A stretch of 64,000 bases of DNA from Mycobacteroides salmoniphilum (GCF_004924335.1 NZ_CP024633.1:2914001-2978000); one strand, 5' to 3'; numbered from the stretch's first letter, positions 10,214 through 19,518 are shown. A program made the numbers and translations. Notes: generated by a model from the sequence alone, not told the origin.

Positions 10214-10290
10214 GGCCTAAAGCCTACTTCGGAAGATGCGGGAAGGCCGACTTGGCTTTCGGCCGTCGCTGCCTGGTTAGGCTGAGCAGC

Positions 10291-11013
10291 GTGAGCCCCA
10301 CTCGATCCGACCGGCCCGCCGGATCCACCGATATCGACCTGACGACGGTGGCCCAGGACTACCTCAAGGTGATTTGGACCGCCCAGGAGTGGTCACACGA
10401 GAAGGTGAGCACCAAGATGCTCGCCGAACGCATGGGCGTGTCGGCAAGCACAGCATCCGAATCGATCCGCAAGCTGGCCGACCAAGGTCTGGTGGATCAC
10501 GAGAAGTACGGCGCCGTGACCTTGACAAGCCAGGGCCGCAAGGCGGCGGTACTCATGGTGCGCCGGCACCGGCTGCTGGAGACGTATCTGGTCAACGAGC
10601 TCGGCTACGGCTGGGACGAGGTGCACGACGAGGCCGAGGTGCTCGAGCACGCGGTCTCGGATCTGCTGCTGACCAAGATCGACGCGAAGCTCGGTCACCC
10701 CACGCGCGATCCCCATGGAGACCCGATTCCCGGCCCTGACGGGCAGGTGCCCACTCCCCCGGCCCGCCAGCTGTCGGACTGCGCCAACGGCGATACCGGC
10801 GTGGTGGCCCGGATCTCCGATTCAGATCCGGAAATGCTGCGCTACTTCGACACCGTCGGCGTGGCACTGGATGCCCGTGTGACGGTCGACGAGCGGCGAG
10901 ACTTCGCCGGAACCATCTCGGTGTCCATTGATAGCGACAGATCGGGCAGCGGGGAGAAAAAGCTAGAGCTGGGGAACCCCGCAGCGCAATCAATTTGGGT
11001 CGTACTCGACTGA
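10291..11013 (+). CDS. sirR: DtxR-family metal-dependent regulator (SirR/MntR-like)
   Basis: The 240-residue regulator is close to M. tuberculosis SirR (Rv2788). It has an N-terminal winged helix (KVSTKMLAERMGVSASTASESIRKL), a metal-binding dimerisation domain (RRHRLLETYLV and DEVHDEAEVLEHAVSD), and a C-terminal SH3-like FeoA domain. Such proteins repress iron or manganese uptake genes when loaded with metal. Start chosen is the GTG at 10291 (SPTRSDRPAG); the ATG at 10252 lies too close to ribF. It is followed 1 bp later by a DUF4262 gene, so the two form a unit. Confidence 0.9.
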   Translation: MSPTRSDRPAGSTDIDLTTVAQDYLKVIWTAQEWSHEKVSTKMLAERMGVSASTASESIRKLADQGLVDHEKYGAVTLTSQGRKAAVLMVRRHRLLETYLVNELGYGWDEVHDEAEVLEHAVSDLLLTKIDAKLGHPTRDPHGDPIPGPDGQVPTPPARQLSDCANGDTGVVARISDSDPEMLRYFDTVGVALDARVTVDERRDFAGTISVSIDSDRSGSGEKKLELGNPAAQSIWVVLD

Positions 11014-11014
11014 A

Positions 11015-11587
11015 ATGACCGACCACGTCGCGTGTGAGTGCCTGCTGTGCATCGACTACGGCGACCGCCATGACTACAACGACAGTGATCGCGACATCAT
11101 CGGCAGTGTCACCGAATACGGTTGGAGCGCACTGGGAATCGGACCCACATCGTCGGAGGAAGGTCCGCCGTTCGCCTACACCGTAGGGCTGTGGCACACC
11201 ATGCGCCTGCCCGAGTTGGCGATCTACGGAGTCAACGACATCACGATGATGCAGCGCGCCCTCAATGCGGTTGCCAAACAGGCGCAGGAAGGTCGGGTGC
11301 TGCAGGTCGGCGAGACGTTCGAGGATGTCCTCGCGCTACCTGCTGTGGAGGACTACCAGGTCAAGCTCTCCCCCATCGATCCGAGTTGGTATCACAACGA
11401 ATTCGGGTTCGGACTGTGGTTCAACCGGACCAACCATGTGCGGTACCTGCAGGTCCTCTGGCCCGATGGCGAGGGTCGCTTCCCGGGGAACCCCGAGCTC
11501 GATCCGCATTTTGCCGACCGGCAGCCGCTGATGTGGATGCCCAGGGATTTGCACCCGCCGAGCCGCTGGGTCCGTCCGATCGACTGA
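11015..11587 (+). CDS. DUF4262 domain protein
   Basis: This is a 190-residue soluble protein with the hallmarks of DUF4262: GPPFAYTVGLWHTMRLPELAIYG near residues 50-70 and an aromatic, Pro-rich C-terminal half with WYHNEFGFGLWF. Function is unknown for the family. An N-terminal CECLLCID cysteine group could bind metal. It starts 1 bp after the sirR stop and so is co-transcribed. It converges on truB with only 3 bp between stop codons, so no room exists for a conventional terminator. Confidence 0.72.
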   Translation: MTDHVACECLLCIDYGDRHDYNDSDRDIIGSVTEYGWSALGIGPTSSEEGPPFAYTVGLWHTMRLPELAIYGVNDITMMQRALNAVAKQAQEGRVLQVGETFEDVLALPAVEDYQVKLSPIDPSWYHNEFGFGLWFNRTNHVRYLQVLWPDGEGRFPGNPELDPHFADRQPLMWMPRDLHPPSRWVRPID

Positions 11588-11590
11588 CCG

Positions 11591-12487
11591 CTACAGATTC
11601 GCCGGGCGTAGAACCACAACCGATGTGGTGCGAGAACCCTTGTCCGCCAACAGTGCAATGACCCGATTGTCGGAATCCACCGCGGCGTAGGTGCCCCCGA
11701 TACCGGCGGCCGACAACGGCCGCCCATTACGCACCGAGTCGACCTCTGCCGCATCCAGATCGCGCCGGCGGAATCCCTCTCGGCACGCGGTGTCCAGGTC
11801 CAGGGTCAACGTCGCGTCCTCGGCCAGCTCCTCGAGTGTGCGCGCGCGCTCCAACGTGAAATCGCCAACCCTGGTACGGCGCAATGCCGTCAGATGCCCA
11901 CCCACGCCCAGCGTGGCGCCCACATCACGGGCCAGCGCCCGGATGTACGTCCCCGACGAGCAATCGACTTTCACGTCCACATCGACATGCCCATCGCCCG
12001 GCCGGCGCACCGCCAGCACGTCGAACCTCGAGATGGTCACCGGCCGAGCTGCCAGCTCAACCGACTGCCCCTCCCGAGCCAGCTTGTAGGCACGCTGTCC
12101 GTCGACCTTGATCGCGCTCACCGAGGACGGCACCTGTTCGATATCCCCACGCAGCGGGGCCACGGCCGCCTCAATATCTTGATCGGTCACGTGGGATGCC
12201 GAAACCGTGTGCAAAACCTCACCTTCGGCGTCATCGGTGCTGGTGCTCTGCCCGAGACGGATGGTGGCCGCGTACGACTTGGTCGTCAGCGTCAGCAGTC
12301 CCATGATCTTGGTGGCACGTTCGATGCCGATCACCAGCACCCCGGTGGCCATCGGGTCGAGAGTGCCGGCATGCCCCACCTTGCGGGTGGAAAACAGCCT
12401 CCGGCAACGCGATACCACGTCGTGGCTCGTCATCCCGGCGGGCTTGTCCACGATCACAAGGCCCGCACGGCCCAAGGGATCGGTCAC
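11591..12487 (-). CDS. truB: tRNA pseudouridine(55) synthase
   Basis: The 298-residue TruB isomerises U55 in the T-loop of tRNAs. The catalytic aspartate is Asp44 in [12 protein letters not shown], and the protein begins with the family motif [15 protein letters not shown]. The Arg-rich C-terminal PUA-like region is present, so it looks complete. Start is a GTG at 12487 that overlaps the pptT stop codon (GTGA), indicating translational coupling inside the pptH-pptT-truB operon. It occupies the same place as M. tuberculosis Rv2793c. Confidence 0.95.
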   Translation of the reverse strand: MTDPLGRAGLVIVDKPAGMTSHDVVSRCRRLFSTRKVGHAGTLDPMATGVLVIGIERATKIMGLLTLTTKSYAATIRLGQSTSTDDAEGEVLHTVSASHVTDQDIEAAVAPLRGDIEQVPSSVSAIKVDGQRAYKLAREGQSVELAARPVTISRFDVLAVRRPGDGHVDVDVKVDCSSGTYIRALARDVGATLGVGGHLTALRRTRVGDFTLERARTLEELAEDATLTLDLDTACREGFRRRDLDAAEVDSVRNGRPLSAAGIGGTYAAVDSDNRVIALLADKGSRTTSVVVLRPANL

Positions 12488-13170
12488 GGCACCACGATCG
12501 CGGTCAAGATCAGGCCCTTGTCGATGATCCAGCGCCCGTCGAACACCGACAGCACGCTGCCGTCATTGGCCTTGCCGTCTATCAGGATTCGCGATGTGAA
12601 AGTCCCGTCCGGATCGAGCGTGATGTGGGCGTCCTCAAAGCCCAGCCAGCGAGTTGTCAGCGGGAACCACGCCTTGTACGTCGTCTCTTTGGCGCAGAAC
12701 AGCAATCGGTCCCAGTGCGTACCGCCGGGTAGCGCCGCGAGTTCATCACGCTCGACCGGCAGGGTGATCGACTTGAGTACACCGTTGGGCAGTACGTCGT
12801 GCGGTTCGGCGTCGATCCCCACCGAACGGACCTCCCCCGCGCGTCCCACGACCGCGCCGCGGAATCCCTCCGTGTGTGTCATGCTGCCCACCACGCCATC
12901 AGGCCACAGCGGCTGCCCCTTGTCCCCCTTGAGGATCGGGACTTCGGGCACGCCAAGAACGGAGAGGGCCTGCCGCGCGCAGTGCCGCACGGTGATGAAT
13001 TCATTGCGCCGCTTGGCCACCGATTTAGCGATCAGCGGTTCCTCTTCGGGCAGCGGCGCCAGCCCGGGCGGATCCTCATACAGTTCGGCCGAGGGCAGCA
13101 CATCGGGAACTACCGAGGCGATCAACTGGTCAGTGTTATCGCCTCTTCGCGCGAGACGCTCATCAGTCAC
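12484..13170 (-). CDS. pptT: 4'-phosphopantetheinyl transferase PptT
   Basis: This 228-residue Sfp-type enzyme transfers phosphopantetheine from CoA to carrier domains of PKS, NRPS and the FAS/ACP systems. The magnesium ligands are visible: Asp120 and Glu122 in [10 protein letters not shown], and Glu162 in [11 protein letters not shown]. It is very similar to M. tuberculosis PptT (Rv2794c), including [17 protein letters not shown]. The GTG at 13170 was chosen because AAGGAG lies 7 bases upstream; it overlaps the pptH stop by 8 bp. It should also activate the large PKS encoded at 41970-48251 in this window. Confidence 0.95.
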   Translation of the reverse strand: MTDERLARRGDNTDQLIASVVPDVLPSAELYEDPPGLAPLPEEEPLIAKSVAKRRNEFITVRHCARQALSVLGVPEVPILKGDKGQPLWPDGVVGSMTHTEGFRGAVVGRAGEVRSVGIDAEPHDVLPNGVLKSITLPVERDELAALPGGTHWDRLLFCAKETTYKAWFPLTTRWLGFEDAHITLDPDGTFTSRILIDGKANDGSVLSVFDGRWIIDKGLILTAIVVP

Positions 13171-14116
13171 CGGCACGCTCCTTGGCAAGCCGTTCACGGA
13201 ATCGCTTGGCCGTCACCCTCATCTGTTCGGTGATCTCGAAGTGACCGCCGAACTCGTTGAGATAGCCGTCCGGATAGTGCGGGACCGGAAGGATCTGCCG
13301 AAGCCATGAATACGGTTTGCGCTGTGCCCATTCCCGCGGATAGCCAACCGAGACCTCCTCAAAGCGCACCTCGTCATACCAGGTGGTCCGTGGGATGTGC
13401 AGATGGCCATACACCGAGCACACCGCGTTGTAGCGGGTGTGCCAGTCGGCGGTCTCGGTGGTACCGCACCACAGCGAGAATTCGGGATAGAACAACGCAT
13501 CACAGGGCTCCCGCACCAGCGGGAAATGGTTCACCAGAATCGTGGGCGTCATCCAGTCCAGGTCCTCCAGCCGCTTCTTGGTGTACCGCAACCGATCCCG
13601 GCACCAGGCATCACGTGTCGCGAAAGGTTCACTGGAGAGCAGGAACTCGTCGGTTGCCACCACACTGCGGTCGCGGGCAATCTTCAGACCCTCGGCCTTG
13701 GTATTGGCCCCCTCTGGCAGAAAGGTGTAGTCGTACAACACGAACATCGGCACGATGGTCGCTGGACCACCTTGTTCTATCCACACCGGATAGGGATGCT
13801 CGGGCGTGACGATGCCCATCTCATCGCACATGTTGACCAGATAGTCGTAGCGGGACTGCCCGAAGATCTGCATGGGATCGCGCGCCGTTGTCCATAACTC
13901 ATGGTTCCCCGGCACCCAGATCACCTTGGCGAACCTGCGCCGCAACAAATCCAGCGCCGCCCGGATCTCATCAGTGCGTTCGGCCACATCACCGGCGACG
14001 ATCAACCAGTCCTCGGGCGAGGCCGGATGAAGTTCTTCGAGAACGGACTTGTTGGCCGACTGCCCGACATGCAGGTCGCTGATAGCCCAGAGCCTGGGCT
14101 CCCGTTCCTGCGTCAT
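13163..14116 (-). CDS. pptH: Phosphopantetheinyl hydrolase-like metallophosphoesterase PptH
   Basis: The 317-residue calcineurin-like phosphoesterase has all metal motifs in order: DLHVG (Asp14, His16), GDVAE (about 42), GNHE (about 71), NHFP, and YGHLHI. The M. tuberculosis orthologue Rv2795c was reported to remove phosphopantetheine from carrier proteins, opposing PptT. The conserved overlap with pptT supports the same role here. It is the first gene of the pptH-pptT-truB unit. Orthology is judged from similarity and context. Confidence 0.88.
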   Translation of the reverse strand: MTQEREPRLWAISDLHVGQSANKSVLEELHPASPEDWLIVAGDVAERTDEIRAALDLLRRRFAKVIWVPGNHELWTTARDPMQIFGQSRYDYLVNMCDEMGIVTPEHPYPVWIEQGGPATIVPMFVLYDYTFLPEGANTKAEGLKIARDRSVVATDEFLLSSEPFATRDAWCRDRLRYTKKRLEDLDWMTPTILVNHFPLVREPCDALFYPEFSLWCGTTETADWHTRYNAVCSVYGHLHIPRTTWYDEVRFEEVSVGYPREWAQRKPYSWLRQILPVPHYPDGYLNEFGGHFEITEQMRVTAKRFRERLAKERAGD

Positions 14117-14129
14117 CCGGCCAATGTAC

Positions 14130-14606
14130 CTACAGGTTTATCTTGCAACTCTGTCCCACGTCGAGAACCCGGAGCGCACGTCCGCTTCCCACCCAGAACG
14201 CGCAGGACAGTGCCAGGTCGGTCAACAGCCCGTCATCGAACTGCGAGCGCGCCCGTTCCCAGAACTCGTCGTCCTCACGCAACCCCACGTGATCAGTGGC
14301 AAAGCGGTGCGCGAACTCGGCGGCAGTCCGCTCGGCCTCGCTGTACCGCGGCGAGGTGCGCCACTGGTCGGCGTCCGCATAAAAGTCGCCATCCAACTCC
14401 CCGCTCTGCACAAAGCGGGTGTTCTGACAGACGGAGCATTCATTCGCGAAGGCCACGGTCATACGTGCGAGCTCTCGCACCCCGATCGGAAGCCGGCTGC
14501 GGTTGTACACAGCGTCCGAAAATCCGGCAAAGCCGGGCGTCATCTCGGGCGAACCCATCAGCCAGCCGGCCACATCATCGTCCGCGTAATTCCCAATTCG
14601 TGCCAT
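14130..14606 (-). CDS. AhpD-like/carboxymuconolactone decarboxylase family protein
   Basis: The 158-residue protein has RELARMTVAFANECSVCQNTR near residues 50-70, a CxxC motif preceded by Glu in the manner of AhpD-like proteins (E-x-C-x-x-C). Members are peroxidase partners or decarboxylases; the usual final His of ExxxCxxCxxxH is not clear, so activity is uncertain. The start at ATG 14606 gives MARIGNYADDD; the longer frame to 14696 adds 30 poorly folded-looking residues. It lies 13 bp downstream-side of pptH start, on the same strand, so could share its promoter. Confidence 0.7.
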   Translation of the reverse strand: MARIGNYADDDVAGWLMGSPEMTPGFAGFSDAVYNRSRLPIGVRELARMTVAFANECSVCQNTRFVQSGELDGDFYADADQWRTSPRYSEAERTAAEFAHRFATDHVGLREDDEFWERARSQFDDGLLTDLALSCAFWVGSGRALRVLDVGQSCKINL

Positions 14607-14725
14607 GGCGTCACGATACTCCGAGACTAGAACGTGTTCTAGTGTTTTCGGTGTTCCGTATGAGACAGCGAAGCACGCGGCTAGACTTCGGCGCACCGCG
14701 GCCGATCAGATTGAGGTGGATTCGC

Positions 14726-15316
14726 ATGGCCCGAAGGGCTGGACTGGTCATAGTGCTGATGGCGCTGACGCTGAGCGGTCTTGTTGTCTGGCGCACCGCC
14801 CCAGCCGAACACTCGACCAGCGCACCGGTTCAGCTGCGTTTCTCCACGGCGCCCATGACAGGGGCCACCACCACGATCAAGTGGCCGGTCGTCCCGGTCA
14901 CAGATCCTCGGCCTTTCGATCCCTGCTACGACATTCCCGGTTCGGTCATCGCCGCGGCGGGTCTCGATCAGACCCCGCCCGCTCCCGAAGAGGGCCTGCG
15001 CTGCCGGTACGACTCACGCAACAACTACCAGTTGGCCGTCGAGGCGGTCGTGTGGCGCACCTATGAAGACTCGCTACCGGCCGACGGCGTGGAAACGACC
15101 ATCCAGGGTCATCGCGCGGCCGAGTACAACATCATGAAACCGACAGACTGGAACAACCAGTGGTGGGTGTCTTGCATGATCACCTTCAAGACGAGTTACG
15201 GCGTGGTCCAGCAGTCGCTGTACTACGCATCCCAGAAGTACTCCCCCGACGGCCCCGGCTGTCTCGTGGAGAACCGCCGGGTCGCAAACATTCTCGCGCC
15301 CGCCTACAAGTTCTGA
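14726..15316 (+). CDS. Secreted/anchored DUF3558-like protein
   Basis: The 196-residue product has a single N-terminal hydrophobic signal/anchor (about residues 5-22) after MARR and no lipobox Cys. The exported part has FDPCYDIPGSVIAAAGL, the recurrent opening of DUF3558 family mycobacterial envelope proteins, and further cysteines probably paired in disulfides. The start at 14726 is supported by GAGGTGG five bases upstream; longer in-frame starts lie inside the divergent gene. Function unknown. Confidence 0.72.
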   Translation: MARRAGLVIVLMALTLSGLVVWRTAPAEHSTSAPVQLRFSTAPMTGATTTIKWPVVPVTDPRPFDPCYDIPGSVIAAAGLDQTPPAPEEGLRCRYDSRNNYQLAVEAVVWRTYEDSLPADGVETTIQGHRAAEYNIMKPTDWNNQWWVSCMITFKTSYGVVQQSLYYASQKYSPDGPGCLVENRRVANILAPAYKF

Positions 15317-15327
15317 GACCTGGCGCG

Positions 15328-15597
15328 TTAGCCGCGTGCCGCGATGCGGGCCTGCACCTCGGGACGCCGCAGCGGGGGCACCGACTTGGGTGGCTGCCGA
15401 CGCGGCGGCAATGACTCCAGCAGACGCATCGTCGTGGCCGTCACCTCCGCCACCGCGTGCTCAAACGCTTCCCGGTTGGCATCGGACGTCTTCTGAATCC
15501 CGCTGATCTTGCGGATGTATTGCCGCGCCGCCGCCTCGATCTCCTGGTCGGTCGCGGCAGGCTCCAGCCCACGTAGTTCGGTGATGTTCCTGCACAT
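15328..15597 (-). CDS. DUF2277 family protein
   Basis: This is an 89-residue protein beginning MCRNITELRGLEPAATDQE, the diagnostic N-terminus of DUF2277, followed by the conserved QYIRKISG segment. The family is small, cytosolic and of unknown function. The ATG at 15597 was chosen because family members start with MCRNI; a longer frame to 15645 exists. It converges with the DUF3558-like gene (11 bp between ends) and is divergent from the acyl-CoA dehydrogenase operon, so 15598-15678 should hold both promoters. Confidence 0.8.
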   Translation of the reverse strand: MCRNITELRGLEPAATDQEIEAAARQYIRKISGIQKTSDANREAFEHAVAEVTATTMRLLESLPPRRQPPKSVPPLRRPEVQARIAARG

Positions 15598-15678
15598 ACC
15601 TACGACAGTAGGAAGACATTCCGGAAGACGCCATGCCCCACCCACCGGTTAGTTTGCATGCGCGTGTATACGTAAGTC

Positions 15679-16920
15679 ATGCCAGTGACGTCATCGGAGC
15701 CGTCTAGCGCGGGATCCAACGCTCTTCACGCGAGCGGTTCCTCGCCACGCGACCGGCTCGCCGCCGCCGCACACGAGGTTCTGTCCACACACCCCCCTGC
15801 CTCCACCCCGGTCACCGAACTGCTCGGCGCCGTCTACGACGCCGGCCTGGCCTGGGTCCACTTCCCGATTGGCCTCGGCGGTCTCAACGCACCACCCGCA
15901 CTGCAGGCCGTCTCCGACACCATCCTGCGCGCAGCCGGCATGCCAGATCCGTTGTTTATCAACGTGATCGGGTACGGCATGGCGGCTCCCACGGTGCTCG
16001 CACACGGACAACCCGAACTGACCCAGCGGATTCTGCGCCCGCTGTTCACCGGCGAGGAACTCTGGTGTCAGCTGTTCAGTGAGCCCGGAGCCGGTTCCGA
16101 TCTCGCGGGTCTGGCCACCCGCGCGGTGCGTGACGGCGACGACTGGATCATCAACGGCCAGAAGGTATGGACCTCGGGCGCCCATCAGGCGCGCTGGGCG
16201 CTGCTGGTGGCGCGAAGCAATACCGAGGTGCCCAAGCATCGCGGCCTGACCTACTTCGTGGTCGATATGACCGATCCCGGCGTCGAGGTCCGTCCACTGC
16301 GCCAGATGACCGGTGACGCCGAGTTCAACGAGGTGTACCTCACCGATGTCCGCATCCCGGACGCGCAGCGCCTGGGCAATGAAGGCGATGGCTGGCGCGT
16401 CTCGATGACGACGCTGATGAACGAGCGCAGCGCGCTGGGCGGGGCGTTCGACCACGGCCGTGGCGGCGGATCGATCGGCAGCGCTCTGAATCTCTGGAAA
16501 CAGCGACCTGACCTGCATACCCCCGAGCTACGGGCCAAGCTGACAAATCTGTTCGTGCGCTCGGAGGGAAATCGTTACGGCACACAGATGCGCATCGCCG
16601 CCCAGGGCGATGCACCCATGGGGCCGGAGGGGTCGATCGGCAAGCTGATGGGCGCCGAGCTCAACCAGCAGATCTACGACTTCTGCGTCGAACTGCTGGG
16701 CATTGAGGCGACCCTGTACGCCTCCTACGACATGCGGCGCGTCGTCGAGGATGACCGGCGTGCCGACACCATGTGGGCGTTCCTACGATCCAAGGCCAAC
16801 ACCATCGAGGGCGGCACCTCCGACGTGATGCGCAACATCATCGGAGAACGCGTTCTCGGACTGCCCGGCGATATCCGGGTTGATACCGACAAAGCATGGA
16901 AGGACGTGCCCCGCGGATGA
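15679..16920 (+). CDS. Acyl-CoA dehydrogenase, subunit 1 (FadE-type)
   Basis: The 413-residue flavoprotein has standard ACAD blocks: WCQLFSEPGAGSDLAGL near residue 130, INGQKVWTSGA near 155, and the C-terminal IEGGTSDVMRNIIGERVLGLP. It oxidises an acyl-CoA to the enoyl-CoA using FAD. Its stop overlaps the start of a second, diverged acyl-CoA dehydrogenase gene by 4 bp (ATGA). Paired, adjacent FadE genes in mycobacteria often form alpha2beta2 enzymes acting on sterol side chains or branched acyl-CoAs; that this pair does so is inference. Confidence 0.9.
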   Translation: MPVTSSEPSSAGSNALHASGSSPRDRLAAAAHEVLSTHPPASTPVTELLGAVYDAGLAWVHFPIGLGGLNAPPALQAVSDTILRAAGMPDPLFINVIGYGMAAPTVLAHGQPELTQRILRPLFTGEELWCQLFSEPGAGSDLAGLATRAVRDGDDWIINGQKVWTSGAHQARWALLVARSNTEVPKHRGLTYFVVDMTDPGVEVRPLRQMTGDAEFNEVYLTDVRIPDAQRLGNEGDGWRVSMTTLMNERSALGGAFDHGRGGGSIGSALNLWKQRPDLHTPELRAKLTNLFVRSEGNRYGTQMRIAAQGDAPMGPEGSIGKLMGAELNQQIYDFCVELLGIEATLYASYDMRRVVEDDRRADTMWAFLRSKANTIEGGTSDVMRNIIGERVLGLPGDIRVDTDKAWKDVPRG

Positions 16921-18029
16921 GTGAATTCGAGTTCACCGAAGAGCACGGCGACCTGCGCTCGCTCGTACGTAGTTGGTGCGAACGCGTCTGGACACTCGAG
17001 CATGTGCGCCAGATCGCCGATGCCGGCACCGTCGACCTGGACGCCTGGCGGACCCTAGCCTCCGAGCTGGGTGTGGTGGGGCTGAGCCTGCCCGAAGAAC
17101 ATGGCGGTGGCGGCCTGGGCGTGATCGAATTGTCCATTGTGGCAGAGGAACTGGGACGCACACTGGCGTGTCTACCGTGGATATCGAGCGCGGCACTGGG
17201 CGCTGCCGCGCTGACGGCCAGCGGCGACACCGAAGCCCTTGCCGCATGGGTACCCGCGCTGGCCGGCGGTGACACGACGATCACGCTGGCCGGTGGCCGC
17301 ACCCGGTTGGCCGACGCCATCACCGTGTCGGCCGAATCCGACACCGACGGATGGAAGCTCACCGGGGACACCGAGCACGTTCCGGACGGCGCCACCGCCG
17401 ACGTGATTCTGGTGCTCGCCGATAGCGACTCGGGTCCAACCCTTTTCGCGGTCGACGGGAACGCGCCGGGGGTCGACCGGCACGCGCTGGCCACTCTCGA
17501 TCTGACCCGGTGCCAGGCCAACATCCACTTCGACTCCGCTCCCGCGCGCGTCATCGGCGCGCAGGGTCAAGGCGCGGATATCGTGGCCAAGGCACTCGAT
17601 GTCGCCGCCACCGTATTAGCGGCCGAACAAGCCGGTATCGCCGCCCACATGCTGGATCTGACAACCGAATACGCCAAGTCCCGAATTCAGTTCGGGCGGA
17701 TCATCGGGTCGTTCCAGGCCGTCAAACACCGCCTCGCCGATATGGCCGCAGCGACCGGGAACGTGCGTGGCGCCGCCTATCACGCGGCCTGGTCGCATGA
17801 CGACCCGAGCCTGGACGATCCCGCGCTGGCCAGCAGCATCGCCCAGCAGGTGGCATCGGCCGGTGCGGTAGAGGTAACCGCCAAGGCCATCCAGAGCCAC
17901 GGCGGCATCGGATTTACCTGGGAACACCCGGCCCACCTGTACTACAAGCGGGCCGTTAGTAATTCGGCACTCTTCGGAGGCCGTGCCGTCCACGCCGAAC
18001 GTATCGCCAAGGAGGTTATCGACGCATGA
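16917..18029 (+). CDS. Acyl-CoA dehydrogenase, subunit 2 (FadE-type)
   Basis: The 370-residue protein has the N-terminal ACAD helical domain (EEHGDLRSLVRSWCE) and the C-terminal four-helix domain with YAKSRIQFGRIIGSFQAVKHRLADM and SHGGIGFTWEHPAHLYYKRA. It lacks the EPGAGSDLA and INGQKVW cofactor blocks seen in subunit 1; the middle domain is degenerate. This is the pattern of the non-FAD-loading partner in heteromeric mycobacterial ACADs. Translation is coupled at both ends (ATGA at 16917 and at 18026). Confidence 0.87.
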   Translation: MSEFEFTEEHGDLRSLVRSWCERVWTLEHVRQIADAGTVDLDAWRTLASELGVVGLSLPEEHGGGGLGVIELSIVAEELGRTLACLPWISSAALGAAALTASGDTEALAAWVPALAGGDTTITLAGGRTRLADAITVSAESDTDGWKLTGDTEHVPDGATADVILVLADSDSGPTLFAVDGNAPGVDRHALATLDLTRCQANIHFDSAPARVIGAQGQGADIVAKALDVAATVLAAEQAGIAAHMLDLTTEYAKSRIQFGRIIGSFQAVKHRLADMAAATGNVRGAAYHAAWSHDDPSLDDPALASSIAQQVASAGAVEVTAKAIQSHGGIGFTWEHPAHLYYKRAVSNSALFGGRAVHAERIAKEVIDA

Positions 18030-18784
18030 CCGAACAGATTCTCTTGACGCAGACCGAAGACCGGATCTGCACCATCACGCTGAACCGGCCGCAGTCCCGC
18101 AACGCGCTGAGCAAGGCCCTCGGTGAGGAGATCGTCAAGGCCGTCACCGCGGCCGACGCAGACGCCGACGTTGACGTGATGATCCTGACCGCCGCCGACC
18201 CGGTGTTCTGCGCGGGTGTCGACCTCAAGGAGCTGGGCAGCGGTGACCGTGCCGACACCCTTGACCCGTGGTGGCCAGAGCTGTCCAAGCCCGTCATCGG
18301 CGCCATCAACGGCGCGGCCGTCACCGGTGGTCTGGAGCTGGCGCTGGCCTGCGACATCTTGATCGCCTCGGAGAAGGCACGTTTCGCCGATACCCATGCA
18401 CGTGTTGGCATCCTGCCCACCTGGGGGCTGACCACCCTGCTGCCGCTCTCGGTGGGACGCGGCCTGGCGCGGCGTATGAGCCTCACCGGCGACTACCTGT
18501 CAGCCGACGACGCGCTACGCGCCGGCCTGGTCACCGAGGTGGTTGCCCATGAGGAGCTGCTGCCGGCGGCCAAGCGGCTCGCGGCGACCATCGCCGGGAA
18601 CAACCAGCCCGCAGTGCGCGAACTCCTGGCCTCCTACCGCCGCATCGAGTCCGAGCTCGTCGGCAATGGTCTACAGGTCGCCCTCGACGACGCCCATCGG
18701 TGGATCGAGCAGAACTCCATCGCCGAGGGTGTTGAGGCGCGGCGCGCGGCCATCATGGAGCGCGGACGCACCCAGAACGCCTAA
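18026..18784 (+). CDS. Crotonase-superfamily (EchA-like) protein lacking catalytic Glu pair
   Basis: The 252-residue crotonase fold protein keeps the CoA/oxyanion-hole motifs FCAGVDLKEL (61-70) and GAINGAAVTGGLELALACD (92-110). Aligned by eye to enoyl-CoA hydratase, the two catalytic glutamates are replaced: the position of rat Glu144 is His124 (FADTHARVGI) and that of Glu164 is Arg150 (LARRMSLTG). A simple hydratase reaction is therefore unlikely; isomerase, thioesterase, hydrolase or non-catalytic roles are alternatives. It is the last gene of the coupled FadE-FadE-EchA operon. Confidence 0.85.
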   Translation: MTEQILLTQTEDRICTITLNRPQSRNALSKALGEEIVKAVTAADADADVDVMILTAADPVFCAGVDLKELGSGDRADTLDPWWPELSKPVIGAINGAAVTGGLELALACDILIASEKARFADTHARVGILPTWGLTTLLPLSVGRGLARRMSLTGDYLSADDALRAGLVTEVVAHEELLPAAKRLAATIAGNNQPAVRELLASYRRIESELVGNGLQVALDDAHRWIEQNSIAEGVEARRAAIMERGRTQNA

Positions 18785-18825
18785 CGGTCCATCCGGTAAT
18801 GAGCGATCCGGCGGCTCATCAACCT

Positions 18826-19047
18826 CTACATCAGGTGCGGCGTCTCCTTGTGGACCTTGTGGTCGTGATGCACCGTGCCGCCCACCACCGCGAATCCGAG
18901 CCCCGCGGTGACCAGTAACGTGATGGCCGCGACCATTCCCCAGCCGTGATGACCGGAGGCCAACGCCGCCAGCCCCAACGCGGTGATCGTGACCGACACC
19001 AGTCCAAGGAAGTAGCCGGTCCACACGGCAAATCGATCAAGGTTCAT
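18826..19047 (-). CDS. Small two-helix membrane protein, His-rich C-terminus
   Basis: This is a 73-residue hypothetical protein with two predicted membrane helices (roughly residues 8-30 and 37-58) and a C-terminal tail with HHDHKVHKETPH that could bind metal or be pH-responsive. The ATG at 19047 is preceded by AGGAGG with a 9-base spacer, which outranks the ATG at 19065. It converges on the crotonase operon (41 bp between stops). I do not recognise the family. Confidence 0.65.
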   Translation of the reverse strand: MNLDRFAVWTGYFLGLVSVTITALGLAALASGHHGWGMVAAITLLVTAGLGFAVVGGTVHHDHKVHKETPHLM

Positions 19048-19167
19048 TTCGAAACACCTCCTCATCCAGCGTTTCCCAGAATACTCCGTAAGTGATCTGG
19101 ATCACATAGCCAAGCGCTGGCAAACCCCCGATATCATCGAGCGAGCTACACGATCAGGGGGAGGAAC

Positions 19168-19518
19168 ATGTCATATCCACAGCAATACCCGGTCACCACG
19201 CCCCGGTACTTTCAAGTACGGCTGACCAAGCACACCGGGATGCTCATCATGTTCAGCACCCGGTCGTACACGATCACCGGGACACGTGAGCAGTGCGAGG
19301 CCGCCTATCGCGACGCGCAGACGCACAATCTAGCCGCCGGGTGGTGGAGCTTCCTGTCCATCCTCGTCATGAACTGGGTCGCAATCTTCGGAAATATGGG
19401 ACAGATCAGGCAGATTCGGCGTTTGGCAGCGCAGCCCCCGACATACCAGGGCTACCCGCCGGCCGGATACCCGCAGCCGCAGTATCCGCAGTATCCGCAG
19501 TACCCCCCGGTGCACTGA
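19168..19518 (+). CDS. Hypothetical protein with Tyr/Pro-rich C-terminal repeats
   Basis: The 116-residue protein has a folded N-terminal part (YFQVRLTKHTGMLIMF), one hydrophobic segment near residues 62-76, and a low-complexity tail made of YPQ repeats (QPQYPQYPQYPP). The start is supported by GGGGGAGG three to eight bases upstream of ATG 19168. Such tails occur in small mycobacterial membrane proteins of unknown function. Its stop abuts the stop of the opposing MATE gene with no gap. Confidence 0.65.
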   Translation: MSYPQQYPVTTPRYFQVRLTKHTGMLIMFSTRSYTITGTREQCEAAYRDAQTHNLAAGWWSFLSILVMNWVAIFGNMGQIRQIRRLAAQPPTYQGYPPAGYPQPQYPQYPQYPPVH

